NCBI GenBank assembly: GCA_047632435.1
Contig: JBLICU010000005.1
Coordinates: 1 to 64,000 of the forward strand
Direction of reading: 5' to 3'
From: JAMZMI01 sp047632435
Lineage (GTDB): Bacteria > Bacteroidota > Bacteroidia > Cytophagales > Cyclobacteriaceae
Length of the DNA: 64,000 bases
How positions within the stretch are numbered: position 1 is the stretch's first letter; every line of letters begins with the position of its first letter. The notes under the pieces are model-generated. The model worked only from the letters and a program-made list of their open reading frames with translations. It did not search any database and was not told where the DNA came from. Shown piece after piece: positions 44,744 to 54,239 of the stretch. The position numbers and the translations under genes are program-made.

Positions 44744-45982
44744 TTATGGTGATACCGCCTGCATCAATAAACCACATAAATAAGCACCATATGTGCCCAG
44801 CACATAACCAAAAACCGCTAGTAAAACCCCTACAGGTGCCAAAGAAGGATGAAAAGCCGCTGCGATAATCGGTGCAGAGGCAGCACCACCTACATTGGCA
44901 GTACTACCAATGCCAACAAAAAAATAAGGCGCTTTGATCAGTTTTGCGACAATGATCAGCAACAAAATATGAAAGAGCATCCAGGTAATTCCAACCAAAA
45001 ACAACCCTGGGTTTTCGAAAATAGATAGGATGTTCATATTCATTCCAATGACTGCAACCAAAACATACAAAAAGGCACTCCCAATTCTAGATGCGCCGGC
45101 ACCTTCCAAAGATCTGGCCCTGGTAAATGAAAGGGCAACACCAAGGGAAGTAGCGATAACAACTAACCAGAAAAACCCAGATGTCAGACTGTATTCAGCT
45201 AAAATCGGAAAATTGGTTTCCAAAAATGGTGCGATCCAATCACTCATAAAGTGAGCCAATCCGGTACAGCCAAAAGCCACCATCAAAATTTTCATAATGT
45301 CCGTTAATGTGGGCATTCTAGCAATACTGCGCTGATAGGTATCCATTTTCAGCTTCAGTGATTCAATTGCTGAAGTATCTGCTTTCAATTTGTGATCCAG
45401 GTATTTTGAGAAGCCAACTCCAGCGAGCAAGACACCCAACCAGGTATTACCAACGATGATATCCACAGCGACCATTTTCGAAAAGAGATCTCCATTCACC
45501 TCAAAAACTTCTTTCATGGCAGCCTGATTTGCTCCTCCTCCGATCCACGAACCAGCTATGGTGGTCATACCACGCCATACTTCATTTGGTGGTGCGGCGG
45601 TGACTACCTCAGGCGCAATTACAGAAAATATCAAAATGGCAATTGGCCCCCCAAGAACAATCCCGATAGTGCCTGTAAGAAACATGATCAAGGCTTTGGG
45701 TCCTAGCTTGATTATTTCTTTTAAATCCACACTGAGAGTAAAAAGCACCAAACTAGCTGGTAATAAATATCTGGAAGCAACGAAATAAAGCTTGGATTTT
45801 GAGGGATCAATTAGGCCGAATGTTGGAAGCAGAGATGGGAGGAAGTAGCACATAAGCAAGGCCGGAACCACCCCATAAAACTTCTTCCAAAATTTATTTT
45901 CGCTACTGGAAGTAATGAAAACAAAGCCAAGTATGACCATCAAAAATCCAAGAATTACAGCATCATTACTTATTTCACCCAT
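44744..45982 (-). CDS. DUF819 family membrane protein
   Basis: A polytopic inner-membrane protein of 412 residues with about 11 helices. Family features include a glycine-rich half-helix IAGSWIGGGANQAAMKE near residue 140 and a second, repeat-related VGIGSTANVGGAASAPIIAA near residue 362, typical of transporters built from two inverted halves. The substrate is unknown. Its start overlaps the 3' end of the NUDIX gene by eight bases, so they are probably co-transcribed. Confidence 0.88.
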   Translation of the reverse strand: MGEISNDAVILGFLMVILGFVFITSSSENKFWKKFYGVVPALLMCYFLPSLLPTFGLIDPSKSKLYFVASRYLLPASLVLFTLSVDLKEIIKLGPKALIMFLTGTIGIVLGGPIAILIFSVIAPEVVTAAPPNEVWRGMTTIAGSWIGGGANQAAMKEVFEVNGDLFSKMVAVDIIVGNTWLGVLLAGVGFSKYLDHKLKADTSAIESLKLKMDTYQRSIARMPTLTDIMKILMVAFGCTGLAHFMSDWIAPFLETNFPILAEYSLTSGFFWLVVIATSLGVALSFTRARSLEGAGASRIGSAFLYVLVAVIGMNMNILSIFENPGLFLVGITWMLFHILLLIIVAKLIKAPYFFVGIGSTANVGGAASAPIIAAAFHPSLAPVGVLLAVFGYVLGTYGAYLCGLLMQAVSP

Positions 45983-46613
45983 TATTTAATTCGTTTATAA
46001 TATCAACCAACTCACTGAGCATCATGGCCGTAGCACCCCATACAACTCTATTTTCTAATTCAAAATAAGGAGACCACAATCGGTATCCACTTGCCGCTGT
46101 GATTTCTTTTTCTTTCAATAGCCCTCTATCTAAAAGTTGATTCAATGGCACTTCGATCACTTCATCCACCTCCCTTGGATCAGGAATAAAGTGAGGAATC
46201 TCTGGATACACCCCGATCACAGGTAACACCATGTAATTGCTGACAGCCACAAAAAACTCACTCAATGCACCAACAATCTGCACTTTGTGTTGCTCGATCC
46301 CTATTTCCTCAAAACTCTCACGAAGCGCAGTTTCATATTGATCGGAATCCGATTCTTCCATTCCACCACCCGGAAAAGCCACTTGCCCGCTGTGTATCCC
46401 ATCATACATGGGCCGCTGTATCAATGGAAAATACCACTGATTATCTTTCTGATAAAACAAGATTAACACACCTCCTTTGCGAGCATTGGTGGAATCTGTT
46501 GACCGAAAGTTGATACCAGAAGGAAGAATGGGTTTCATTTTCATGTGAGCCCCTGCGCCAGGAAGAGGCTTTTTCAATCTATTTTCCAACATTGAGATAA
46601 AATCATTCGCCAT
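45975..46613 (-). CDS. NUDIX hydrolase, CoA pyrophosphatase type
   Basis: A cytosolic enzyme of 212 residues with a complete Nudix box from GGGMEESDSDQY to RESFEEIGIE, about residues 85-108. It is preceded by SGQVAFPGG, and an upstream LIQRPMYDGIHSGQ stretch matches the UPF0035 signature of CoA-cleaving members such as NudL/YeaB. The predicted reaction is hydrolysis of CoA to 4'-phosphopantetheine and ADP. The ATG at 46613 is preferred; a TTG three codons earlier is possible. Confidence 0.88.
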   Translation of the reverse strand: MANDFISMLENRLKKPLPGAGAHMKMKPILPSGINFRSTDSTNARKGGVLILFYQKDNQWYFPLIQRPMYDGIHSGQVAFPGGGMEESDSDQYETALRESFEEIGIEQHKVQIVGALSEFFVAVSNYMVLPVIGVYPEIPHFIPDPREVDEVIEVPLNQLLDRGLLKEKEITAASGYRLWSPYFELENRVVWGATAMMLSELVDIINELNNG

Positions 46614-46677
46614 AGGTTTCAAAAATATCTATAATTTTTCAAAGTAATATTTGATAACTTGACAGAATAGATAAAGA

Positions 46678-47385
46678 ATGGAAGATATCCCTCATTACGT
46701 CAGTATCATTTTCATAAGCTGCATAGTTTCTGCTTTTTCATTTCTTTATTATGCTGTGAAGCAGTCTGACAAAAAGAGCAACTTACCTACGATCGTACTA
46801 ACATTGGTATGTGTTTGGTTATTTATCATGGCACTAGCCACTTTCAATAAGTTTTTCCTTGATTTTGAATCAAAGCCGCCAAGATTGATGATTTTCGGGT
46901 TTATAAATCTAATCATCATGATTGGCCTTTTTTCGTATAAGCGAACCCGTGATTATATCGGACGGATGCCGATTACCACGCTTACCCATATTCACATTAT
47001 CCGGGTACCTGTAGAAATGGTATTGTGGTGGCTATTTCTAAGTAACATGGTTCCAGAGGCTTTAACTTTTGAAGGGGCTAATTATGATATTTTGTCAGGA
47101 ATAACAGCACCTTTTGCAGGTATCTTTCTGGTAGGCCTCAGAAGTAAAAGCAAATTTGCTGCTATCGTTTGGAATCTCGTGACGCTAGGGCTTTTGATCA
47201 ATATTGTAATCCGAGCCATCATGGCAACCCCCTATTTCTACGATGTATTAGTTTTTGAGCAACCCAACATTGCTATTTTCTATTTCCCGTATATTTATCT
47301 GCCTTTATTCGTTGTTCCAGTGGTTTTGTTTGCACATCTGGCTTCTCTTTATCAGCTTATATTTTTACCTGAAGATCGCTCCTAG
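46678..47385 (+). CDS. Hypothetical integral membrane protein, 235 aa
   Basis: Not recognised beyond being a membrane protein. There are about seven hydrophobic segments. Charged loops include KRTRDYIGRMP and LRSKSKFA, and the text THIHIIRVPVEMVLWWLFL holds conserved-looking histidines. It is divergent from the NUDIX gene with 64 bp between starts. Confidence 0.75.
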   Translation: MEDIPHYVSIIFISCIVSAFSFLYYAVKQSDKKSNLPTIVLTLVCVWLFIMALATFNKFFLDFESKPPRLMIFGFINLIIMIGLFSYKRTRDYIGRMPITTLTHIHIIRVPVEMVLWWLFLSNMVPEALTFEGANYDILSGITAPFAGIFLVGLRSKSKFAAIVWNLVTLGLLINIVIRAIMATPYFYDVLVFEQPNIAIFYFPYIYLPLFVVPVVLFAHLASLYQLIFLPEDRS

Positions 47386-47675
47386 TCCGGCTCTTGGTTA
47401 TTAGATCAAATAAGTTGTTGAGTTAATCAGCCTCTATTTGTTAGGATAGAGAAATGGGTAAGTCTTTTTGTAAAATTCAGATTCAAAATCTTAATGTAGT
47501 TAAATTTTTGACATGATTTTTGACTGTAAAAGGCAAAACAAAACACCAAAACCTGCCAAATTATACCTTTTATAACCACGGGTTTAAATCGGTTGCTATA
47601 AAATTGAAGAACACACAGCACTGGGAACCAACTTTCGCTACCTGAGTTATTACAGCTCTTTTTTAAATTTCAATG

Positions 47676-48692
47676 CTAGCGACAATTCGCTTGGTATAAA
47701 TTAATGGATCGTTTTTCATTCAAAGCCACTCCTTGTTTCCAGGCATTGCAGGCATTTTCCATATCTCCTTTTCCCATAAATGCTTCTCCCAGATAGGAGT
47801 AAATTTCATCGATAAATTTGTTTCGTTTCAAGGCATCATTCATCAATTTAATTGCTTCATTATAGTTCTTCTGGCTGAGGTGATAAATTCCCTTATTTCT
47901 AAATGCCCATGCGTTTTTAGGATCAAGAAGAATGCTTTTGTTGATGTCCTTGAGTGCTTTTTCATAGTCTTTCATTTCCAGATAAACTTGTCCTCTATTA
48001 TTTAGAAAATAGGGTTCCTGAGGCACTATATTCAAGGCCTGATTAATGGTGATCAGCGCATTTTGGTAATCACTTTCAGCCAAATAGATCTGGCTCAAGG
48101 TATTGTATACGTTAGGCTCATTGGGTTGTCTTTTTAATATGTATCTCAGCCAAAATCTGGATGAATCAACTTGATTCTGATAGAAATAAAGTGTGGCTAG
48201 ATTCACATAAGCATCCATATTGGAAGTATCCAGGTTGATGGCTTTTTGAAATTGCCGAATCCCTGATTTGTATTGTCTGTCGGTGGTTAGAAGTAAACCT
48301 TTATAGAAATATATGTATGCTGAATCGGGGAAAATGCCTTCCAGAAAACTCACGTCTTCCAATGCATTAGAAATTTTCCCTATGTTTTCATAGGCATAGG
48401 CACGATTGAATATGGCTTCATAATAATCCGGGTTGATTGCTATTGCCTGATTATAATCTTGAATGGCTTCATAAGAATGACCATCTTCAATTCTAGCCAC
48501 ACCTCTGTTGTTATATGCACTTGCAAAATTTGGATCATTTTCCAATGATTTGGTATAGAAATCAACCGCTTGATCAAAATCCTGATGTGCCAGGGATTCG
48601 TTTCCTTGAAGGAAAAACCGATCGCGTTTGGTCTCTTTTCCAGTAGAACAACCCAAAATCAAAACAGGAACGAAGAGATAAATTAGTTTCAT
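47676..48692 (-). CDS. TPR-repeat lipoprotein
   Basis: A 338-residue lipoprotein. I start at the ATG at 48692 because MKLIYLFVPVLILGC gives a proper lipobox with Cys at residue 15; the longer frame would bury it. The remainder is about nine tetratricopeptide repeats (DFDQAVDFYTKSLENDPNF, SYEAIQDYNQAIAINPDY, DYQNALITINQALNIVPQE, DYEKALKDINKSILLDPKN, NYNEAIKLMNDAL). It is a likely envelope scaffold with unknown partners. Confidence 0.88.
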   Translation of the reverse strand: MKLIYLFVPVLILGCSTGKETKRDRFFLQGNESLAHQDFDQAVDFYTKSLENDPNFASAYNNRGVARIEDGHSYEAIQDYNQAIAINPDYYEAIFNRAYAYENIGKISNALEDVSFLEGIFPDSAYIYFYKGLLLTTDRQYKSGIRQFQKAINLDTSNMDAYVNLATLYFYQNQVDSSRFWLRYILKRQPNEPNVYNTLSQIYLAESDYQNALITINQALNIVPQEPYFLNNRGQVYLEMKDYEKALKDINKSILLDPKNAWAFRNKGIYHLSQKNYNEAIKLMNDALKRNKFIDEIYSYLGEAFMGKGDMENACNAWKQGVALNEKRSINLYQANCR

Positions 48693-48764
48693 ACCGCAAA
48701 TAAAACATACCTGCAATAGGATATCCGAGATAAGCCTCGAAATTATCAATATTACCCGATTCAA

Positions 48765-48799
48765 ATAAAAAAAGCTGCCCCGTTTGCACCGGACAGCTT
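48765..48799 (-). terminator. Rho-independent terminator after the DUF2807 gene
   Basis: On the minus strand AAGCTGTCC (48799-48791) pairs with GGGCAGCTT (48780-48772) through one G-U pair, and seven T follow. It lies 21 bp past the stop of the DUF2807 gene. Confidence 0.8.
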
Positions 48800-48820
48800 C
48801 AAATTCAATTTAGATATTTC

Positions 48821-49564
48821 TTAATGTTTACGTACCGAGCCGCCACTGCTCGACTCCTTGTCTGTGTATTGCGGATTTCCTTCATATGAAATTGATCCCC
48901 CACTGCTAGCTCTAGCAACAATCTCCTTAGTAACAGTAAGATTTATGGAGCCCCCACTACTTGCTCTAAGGTTGGCAGACTCACTGATCAGATCATATCC
49001 GGAAAAATCCCCTGAGCTACTCACCTGCACCTCTATTTCACGAACTTTCCCTTCAATTTCAATTTCGCCAGCGCTTGATGCTGATGCCTCAATCTCCATG
49101 GCTTCAATGTTGGCTTCAATGTTACCAGCACTCGAGGCTTCCAATTCGACTGAATTGGCTTTCAAATCTATCTCAACTTCTCCTGCGCTACTCACATCTA
49201 TTTCGAATGTGCAATCGCAGGAAACATCGTCCCTTACTTGTATGGAACCAGCGGATGATGCTTTCAATCCTTCGAGTTTTCGATAGGTGACATACACTTT
49301 CACATCCACATTTCTAAAATTGTTTCCGTCAAGTGAAATATCAAGTTCTCCACTGCCATCTACATCCGTGAGGACATCTTCAAGATCAAGATTGCCACTG
49401 ACAACTATCCTTGCCGATTCAGTTGAGCCTTCGCTTAAATAAGTATTGATTCCCTGCGATACAGAAACTGTTTTAAATGCTTTTAGATTTCTTGTTTCTG
49501 TATTTTGAGCTGCGAGCTGCGAGCCTACAAATAGGAAAAGGAAGAGTATTGTATTTCTGTTCAT
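48821..49564 (-). CDS. DUF2807 (head GIN domain) exported protein
   Basis: A 247-residue exported protein (signal ends GSQLAAQ). Residues about 28-230 match DUF2807, the putative auto-transporter adhesin head GIN domain: FKTVSVSQGINTYL, then beta-helix coils with repeated SSAG or SSGG turns (KASSAGSI, DVSSAGEVEI, EASSAGNIEA, RASSGGSI). The function is unproven. The regular Ser-Ala/Gly-Gly turns give strong internal repetition. It is monocistronic, with a terminator downstream. Confidence 0.9.
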   Translation of the reverse strand: MNRNTILFLFLFVGSQLAAQNTETRNLKAFKTVSVSQGINTYLSEGSTESARIVVSGNLDLEDVLTDVDGSGELDISLDGNNFRNVDVKVYVTYRKLEGLKASSAGSIQVRDDVSCDCTFEIDVSSAGEVEIDLKANSVELEASSAGNIEANIEAMEIEASASSAGEIEIEGKVREIEVQVSSSGDFSGYDLISESANLRASSGGSINLTVTKEIVARASSGGSISYEGNPQYTDKESSSGGSVRKH

Positions 49565-49612
49565 CGTATTGTTTTTATTTCAAAGACGATACGAATTCAC
49601 AGGGGTTGCATT

Positions 49613-50143
49613 TTAAAGCGCCGATTTAAAATTTTTCTGATAATCCGGCCAGGAAGTCTTTTTAAAGGCATCTTCCCCAAAGTAGGTTATGATAGGTTCA
49701 ATAGACGCTGCATTCATATATCCAGGAATCGGTTGGATAATTTGTAGCTCTTCATTCATAAAAACAGTGGTTGGGTAACTGAGCTTATTGTTTGTAAGCG
49801 CAGCGGCCAACTCATGAACTCCTCTGCTTCCATTTGCCTGAAACTTAAAAGTATGCCCATCAAAATCAACGTTAGTTTTTTGTTCTGCATTGAACTTTAC
49901 AGCATAATAATTATCGTTAATGTATTTGGCCAATGTTTGATTTTCATAGGCGTCTTTATCCATTTTCTTACACCAACCGCACCAATCAGTATAAATGTCA
50001 ATTAAGATTTTTCGTGGTTCCTTTTTAGATCTTTCCATCGCCTCTTCGAACGTAATCCATTGGACATGTTCCTGAGCATTGACCTGATTTGCGCCTATTA
50101 AAAGGAAAAAAGAAAAACTTAGTAGCACCAATCTCATTTTCAT
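49613..50143 (-). CDS. Thioredoxin-like exported protein
   Basis: A 176-residue periplasmic thioredoxin-fold protein. The signal peptide ends at NQVNAQE, and the active site is WCGWCKKMDKDAY near residue 50. FNAEQKTNVDF, YPTTVFMNEELQIIQPIPGY with the cis-Pro, and a C-terminal helix complete the fold. It belongs to the Thioredoxin_7/DUF255-like group that reduces or isomerises disulfides. No partner gene adjoins it. Confidence 0.88.
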   Translation of the reverse strand: MKMRLVLLSFSFFLLIGANQVNAQEHVQWITFEEAMERSKKEPRKILIDIYTDWCGWCKKMDKDAYENQTLAKYINDNYYAVKFNAEQKTNVDFDGHTFKFQANGSRGVHELAAALTNNKLSYPTTVFMNEELQIIQPIPGYMNAASIEPIITYFGEDAFKKTSWPDYQKNFKSAL

Positions 50144-50200
50144 TTTGCTAAAATAATTATTTCTCTTTGAACGACGAAGAAGTGTTTTTGGTTCGCTTAG

Positions 50201-50240
50201 AAAAACAAAAGGCCATTCTCATGAATAGCCTTTTGTTTTT
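50201..50240. terminator. Bidirectional hairpin with flanking A and T runs
   Basis: AAAACAAAAGGC and its complement GCCTTTTGTTTT flank a 14-nt loop region that can itself pair (ATTC/GAAT), with A-rich and T-rich ends on both strands. It lies between higA and the thioredoxin-like gene, both on the minus strand, and probably ends the higBA transcript. Confidence 0.75.
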
Positions 50241-50406
50241 TATGTTACGCCAAACTAACATCCGTAAGCTTGACTTTCTAATCATTCATGAAAGTAACTG
50301 TTCAAGTCTAGTGTGCTGATTTGTAAAAAAACTTACTTATTACTAAAGCCTTACAATCTGATATTAAAGTATTTGTAGATAACAACTAAGTACACTTAAT
50401 AAACAA

Positions 50407-50718
50407 TCATTTTATTAGTTCCATAGCAGCAAATTCTGCTGCTTTAGAAGTTGATTCTTCTTCAATGTCAAAATCGTCCTGAAGCCCAAGCCAGAATTTA
50501 GGTGTAGTTCCAAAATATTGACTCAATCTGATTGCCGTGTCAGTAGTCATTCGCCTATTTTTTTTCAATATTTGACTTATTCTTGTTTGGGCAATTCCAA
50601 TACCCTTTGAAAGCCTGTATGCCGTAATTCCCAAAGGCTTTAGGAATTCTTCAAAGAGAACCTCACCAAGGTGTACGTTCGGAAGTTTTTCTATATCATT
50701 CGATTTAGTGATAATCAA
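50407..50718 (-). CDS. higA: HigA-type antitoxin (XRE family)
   Basis: A DNA-binding antitoxin of 103 residues with the family N-terminus (LPNVHLGEVLFEEFLKPLGITAYRLSKGI), a helix-turn-helix around IAQTRISQILKKNRRMTTDTAIRLSQYFG and the C-terminal FWLGLQDDFDIE. It should bind the toxin and repress its own operon. No ATG is available in frame; TTG at 50718, overlapping the end of higB by 14 bases, is the apparent start. The frame is intact although the toxin gene upstream is not. Confidence 0.88.
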   Translation of the reverse strand: MIITKSNDIEKLPNVHLGEVLFEEFLKPLGITAYRLSKGIGIAQTRISQILKKNRRMTTDTAIRLSQYFGTTPKFWLGLQDDFDIEEESTSKAAEFAAMELIK

Positions 50719-50985
50719 TCATTTCTACATCGTTAGCATTTCCATCAACCCAAATGAAAATAATTCGCCACAGATCGTTAATTCGAATGCTATAATAGTC
50801 TTTTAAGTTTTCAATTAATTTTTCAAGTCTGTTGGAAGGAGGAATTCTTAAATCTGTAATGTTCTGTGAATTATGAAGCATTCTCAACTTTCTTCGAGCA
50901 ACTGTTTGAATTTCGATAGGCCACTTTCTTACCCGTTCTCCAATCCAAATTTTTTCAGGTTCCTTCGATCAAAAGATAAAATCAT
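50705..50985 (-). pseudogene. higB: HigB-type toxin gene with an N-terminal frameshift
   Basis: Reading from the ATG at 50985 gives MILSF, then the frame is lost. In another frame an uninterrupted 87-codon stretch follows: SKEPEKIWIGERV, RKWPIEIQTVARRKLRML, SNRLEKLIENLKDYYSIRINDLWRIIF, NANDVEMIDYH. Joined, these give a normal 92-residue RelE/HigB mRNA interferase. The break is at about 50968-50971 and needs one added or two removed bases. A shorter product could start at an internal ATG at about 50881, but would lack a third of the fold. Confidence 0.8.
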
Positions 50986-51090
50986 ATTAACGTTCGGCGT
51001 TACTAACTTTATAAATAACTAGAAGTTTTGATTTCTTGAAACCAATTGCTTTTATACCAAAATACCACCCAACAATTCAGTAAAATCGAC

Positions 51091-51978
51091 TTATCCGCCC
51101 GTAAAATATTCCGGCGATTTGAATAGTTTATCGTAAACCGACTTATCATTGAATATTTCAGCTTCATTGAAACTTGAATTCAACACACCTTCAGCAAATG
51201 ATTTCACGGTAATGTCATCGCTACCATTTAAATGAATGATCATCTCTTTATCCGATTCACCAACTGTACCATCTTCAAATTTCTTACTGGTGATGATTCC
51301 GAGTCCATTCAGATATTGGGCAACATTGGCTGAATCAGCGGCAACTCCAGCCATGGACCACTTACCATTTGACCCCTTCAACAAGGTATAAGTGCCTGCT
51401 GCATAATTGAAATCGATCGAGTTGATTGAGTCCTTTTTCAATCTCACAATTTGATTGTTTCGATAATCAGCAGCTGTTTTGCCAATACTCATCGCCATGA
51501 AATTGTTTGCTACATAAGTATCTTCGTCCTCCTCCAACCTCACATAAGAGTAGTAGGAACGCTGACCTTCTACACCAAATCTGCCAAGAATTAAATCCAG
51601 GGCCTCATCAGAGCCTTCGTAGATTTGAACTCTGGTTCCAGTAGAATCTACTTGAAAATCCTGCCATGAAGTCTTTGAGCGTGAAGCAAGTCGCGAAGGC
51701 TTGATGGTATTGAGACTGTTGAGCATGGAGCGAACTGAAGCGGACATTGCATTTTTATCTTCATTTACAATCCACGCGCCTTCTTTTTTAGCCAATACTG
51801 TATTTATTCCACCGCTGGATATTTCCACTCTGGTCACACGTGCAGTGTCTATATCCACCAGCACTTCTCTGTAGGATTTGCTTCTCGCACCTCCAGAAGT
51901 AAGTTTCACGATGGCATATCCACCAGCCAAAACACCAAGAATAAGTAAAAGCTTTATTGTTGTATTTCCTTTTAACAT
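51091..51978 (-). CDS. DUF4340 membrane-anchored protein of the Gld-like ABC operon
   Basis: A 295-residue protein with one N-terminal membrane anchor (IKLLLILGVLAGGYAIV) and a periplasmic domain matching DUF4340 (VDIDTARVTRVEISSG, AWIVNEDKNAMSASV, DLILGRFGVEGQRSYYSYVRL, IVRLKKDSINSIDF). In many Bacteroidota and other bacteria DUF4340 genes follow ABC-2 permease and GldG-type genes, as here (11 bp after GldG-like). The role of the complex is unknown. Confidence 0.88.
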   Translation of the reverse strand: MLKGNTTIKLLLILGVLAGGYAIVKLTSGGARSKSYREVLVDIDTARVTRVEISSGGINTVLAKKEGAWIVNEDKNAMSASVRSMLNSLNTIKPSRLASRSKTSWQDFQVDSTGTRVQIYEGSDEALDLILGRFGVEGQRSYYSYVRLEEDEDTYVANNFMAMSIGKTAADYRNNQIVRLKKDSINSIDFNYAAGTYTLLKGSNGKWSMAGVAADSANVAQYLNGLGIITSKKFEDGTVGESDKEMIIHLNGSDDITVKSFAEGVLNSSFNEAEIFNDKSVYDKLFKSPEYFTGG

Positions 51979-51989
51979 AGCTCTAAATT

Positions 51990-53495
51990 TTAGTTGTAGT
52001 TACCCTGCATCCATCTTTGACGCCTTTTGTTATTTATTTGCATTCTCACCAGAGCATAAATCAATAGCAACAATACTGGAGCCAACACATTACCCCACTT
52101 CAATATCAATTTCGTGCTGTCTTCCACTTGTTCCAATGGTCTAGAGGTAATGCCTTTGGTTCTAAGGTCAATCAGACCAGTGTCATCTGCAATCCAATCA
52201 ATGCTGTTAGCAGCTAGATTCACATTGTCCTGGCTCAATTGCTGTGGTTTTTGGCCTTCACCATTTACAATAAAAGCTCCATTGGTGATCAGCGTGAGTC
52301 TAGACAGACCTTTTTCCAAACCGGCTGCCATAATCTGCTGGCCGGCATTAAAATCACTATCCTTCCATTTCTTCTGGACATCTATGTATGTGGGTGGGTT
52401 CACCAATCCTGATTTCTCAGATGAATAAATCAGTGGGACAAAAGATGAAGCCGTGTCAGCTGCTGTAAAAGTAATATTACTCGCAAATGGTAACATCAGA
52501 GACTCCAAACCATTGGTGATAGCATGATCTTCAAAATCTGAAACCTGAGGAAAATAAGGGAACATCACCTGACTATTGATTGTGAAGAAGCCCTGTCGCT
52601 GCTGCACATTCACATTGGCGCATGAAGCATCAATCACAAAATTATCACCAATTGATAGACCTCTTTTTGCTAACCACCTCTTCATACCGACATCAGTGGT
52701 CTTAGAAAGCAGTCCTTTCTGCAAGTCGCCTTCTACATTGGAGTAAGCGATAAACATCCCTCCGCCATTGTTCAAATACTTGTCAAATTTCGCGAAATCA
52801 CCAGCATCTACTGTATCAGTTGGGTTGACCCAAATCAATGATCGATAATAGCCTGGCACTACAGAAGTATCCCTAATGTTGAGGGGTTCTACATCATAAA
52901 GCACCGAAAGTTGCTCCATCAACTGACCCATGGCCTGTGGAGTAGGTTCACCATAACCTTGAATTACTCCAAGTTTAGGTTTGTCCGTGATGGCGATTTT
53001 TTTGATCGCGGTTGTGAGCGAATATTCCAAACCAGCTCCGGGTTGGATCAATGGTATGATTTCCGTTCGGTCTTCCATCTTTAGCACTGCTCCCATATAT
53101 GCTCTGAGTTGCTGTACCTGATCTCGTTCCTGAACATTGACCATTACCGGACCTATGCCTTGTTGCTGTGCTTCTTTCTCCATCTCCTCGCTTTCGTTTG
53201 GATTGATAAATTCAAAAACCACATTTCCACCTGAACGATTTTCATATTCAACGAGCTGATCTTTGAAATCCTGTTTGCTTTTCAAAAGCTGGGCAGGTAA
53301 GTCTTCTGAGAAATATGCTTTGATCGTGATGACACCATCCAATTCGTTAAGCACATCTTTTGTTGCTTTACTAAATGTGTATCTATTGTCTTCCGTAAAA
53401 TCCAACCTGAAATACAGGCTGTTTGATATCAAATTGGCTACCAGAATAATGGCCAAAACGATTACCAATTGTAGTATGATATTCTTTTTGTTCAT
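51990..53495 (-). CDS. GldG-family ABC transporter auxiliary protein
   Basis: About 501 residues: an N-terminal membrane helix (IILQLVIVLAIILVANL), a large periplasmic domain typical of GldG/ABC_transp_aux (DFTEDNRYTFSKATKDVL, GVITIKAYFSEDLPAQ, GVIQGYGEPTPQAMGQL, DKYLNNGGGMFIAYSN) and a C-terminal helix (LILKWGNVLAPVLLLLIYALVRM). In Flavobacterium GldA/F/G are linked to gliding motility. The start is the ATG at 53495 (MNKKNIILQL), 11 bp after the permease gene. Confidence 0.9.
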   Translation of the reverse strand: MNKKNIILQLVIVLAIILVANLISNSLYFRLDFTEDNRYTFSKATKDVLNELDGVITIKAYFSEDLPAQLLKSKQDFKDQLVEYENRSGGNVVFEFINPNESEEMEKEAQQQGIGPVMVNVQERDQVQQLRAYMGAVLKMEDRTEIIPLIQPGAGLEYSLTTAIKKIAITDKPKLGVIQGYGEPTPQAMGQLMEQLSVLYDVEPLNIRDTSVVPGYYRSLIWVNPTDTVDAGDFAKFDKYLNNGGGMFIAYSNVEGDLQKGLLSKTTDVGMKRWLAKRGLSIGDNFVIDASCANVNVQQRQGFFTINSQVMFPYFPQVSDFEDHAITNGLESLMLPFASNITFTAADTASSFVPLIYSSEKSGLVNPPTYIDVQKKWKDSDFNAGQQIMAAGLEKGLSRLTLITNGAFIVNGEGQKPQQLSQDNVNLAANSIDWIADDTGLIDLRTKGITSRPLEQVEDSTKLILKWGNVLAPVLLLLIYALVRMQINNKRRQRWMQGNYN

Positions 53496-53506
53496 TGCTC
53501 TATAAT

Positions 53507-54232
53507 TTATGATTGCCAATTTCTTTTTGAAAGCATGATTTGCGATAGCAAAGTGCCCAATACGATGATTGAAAGGAAGTATACCAAATCACGGCTATCC
53601 ACAACTCCTCGACTGATTGATTCGAAATGAACGCTCATGCTTAGGTAGTTGAGTATTTCCCCTGTGACACCTCTGATGGTACTGCCCAGGACATCAAAAA
53701 GCAGTTGGAACATTATGCCTATAGCCAGCGCAAATAGAAATGCCACAATCTGGTTTTGAGTAATACTGCTCGCGAAGAGTCCGATACTGATATAGCTCGC
53801 TGATAAAAGCAACAAACCAAAGTATCCGCCGATCACGGCTCCATCATCAATATTTCCCAATTGGCTAATGGTGATGTAGTAGGGCAAAGTGGTCAATAAA
53901 GCCACTCCTACCAAAATCAGACAAGCCAGAAATTTTCCCCATACAATCTGGCGATCGGAAATGGCTTTGGTTATCAAAAGCTCAATCGTTCCTGCTCTGT
54001 TTTCTTCAGCTATCATCCTCATCGTGATAGCGGGAATGAAAAAGAACAAAGACCAAAAAGCAATGCTAAAAAACACCTGCATGGTGGCCTGGCCAATAAA
54101 AAACACGTTGGTATTAGCCAACCATGTAAATATGCCGCTCAACAATAGAAACAATGTGATCAGCACATAGGCGATGAGCGAGTCAAAAAATGACGCTAAT
54201 TCTCTTCTTGTTATTATCCAAATTTTACCCAT
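53507..54232 (-). CDS. ABC-2 type permease, GldF-like
   Basis: An inner-membrane permease of 241 residues with six hydrophobic helices. The motif FFFIPAITMRMIAEENRAGTIELLITKAISDRQIVWGKFLA (about residues 62-103) is the typical ABC-2 coupling region of GldF-like permeases. It is located seven bases after the ATPase gene, all in one operon with the GldG- and DUF4340-type genes. Confidence 0.92.
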   Translation of the reverse strand: MGKIWIITRRELASFFDSLIAYVLITLFLLLSGIFTWLANTNVFFIGQATMQVFFSIAFWSLFFFIPAITMRMIAEENRAGTIELLITKAISDRQIVWGKFLACLILVGVALLTTLPYYITISQLGNIDDGAVIGGYFGLLLLSASYISIGLFASSITQNQIVAFLFALAIGIMFQLLFDVLGSTIRGVTGEILNYLSMSVHFESISRGVVDSRDLVYFLSIIVLGTLLSQIMLSKRNWQS

Positions 54233-54239
54233 CTCTCTA

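Noticed and set aside
48858..49286. 142-codon frame antisense to the DUF2807 gene
   Set aside because: Explained by the Ser/Ala/Gly repeat coding on the other strand; no start signal.
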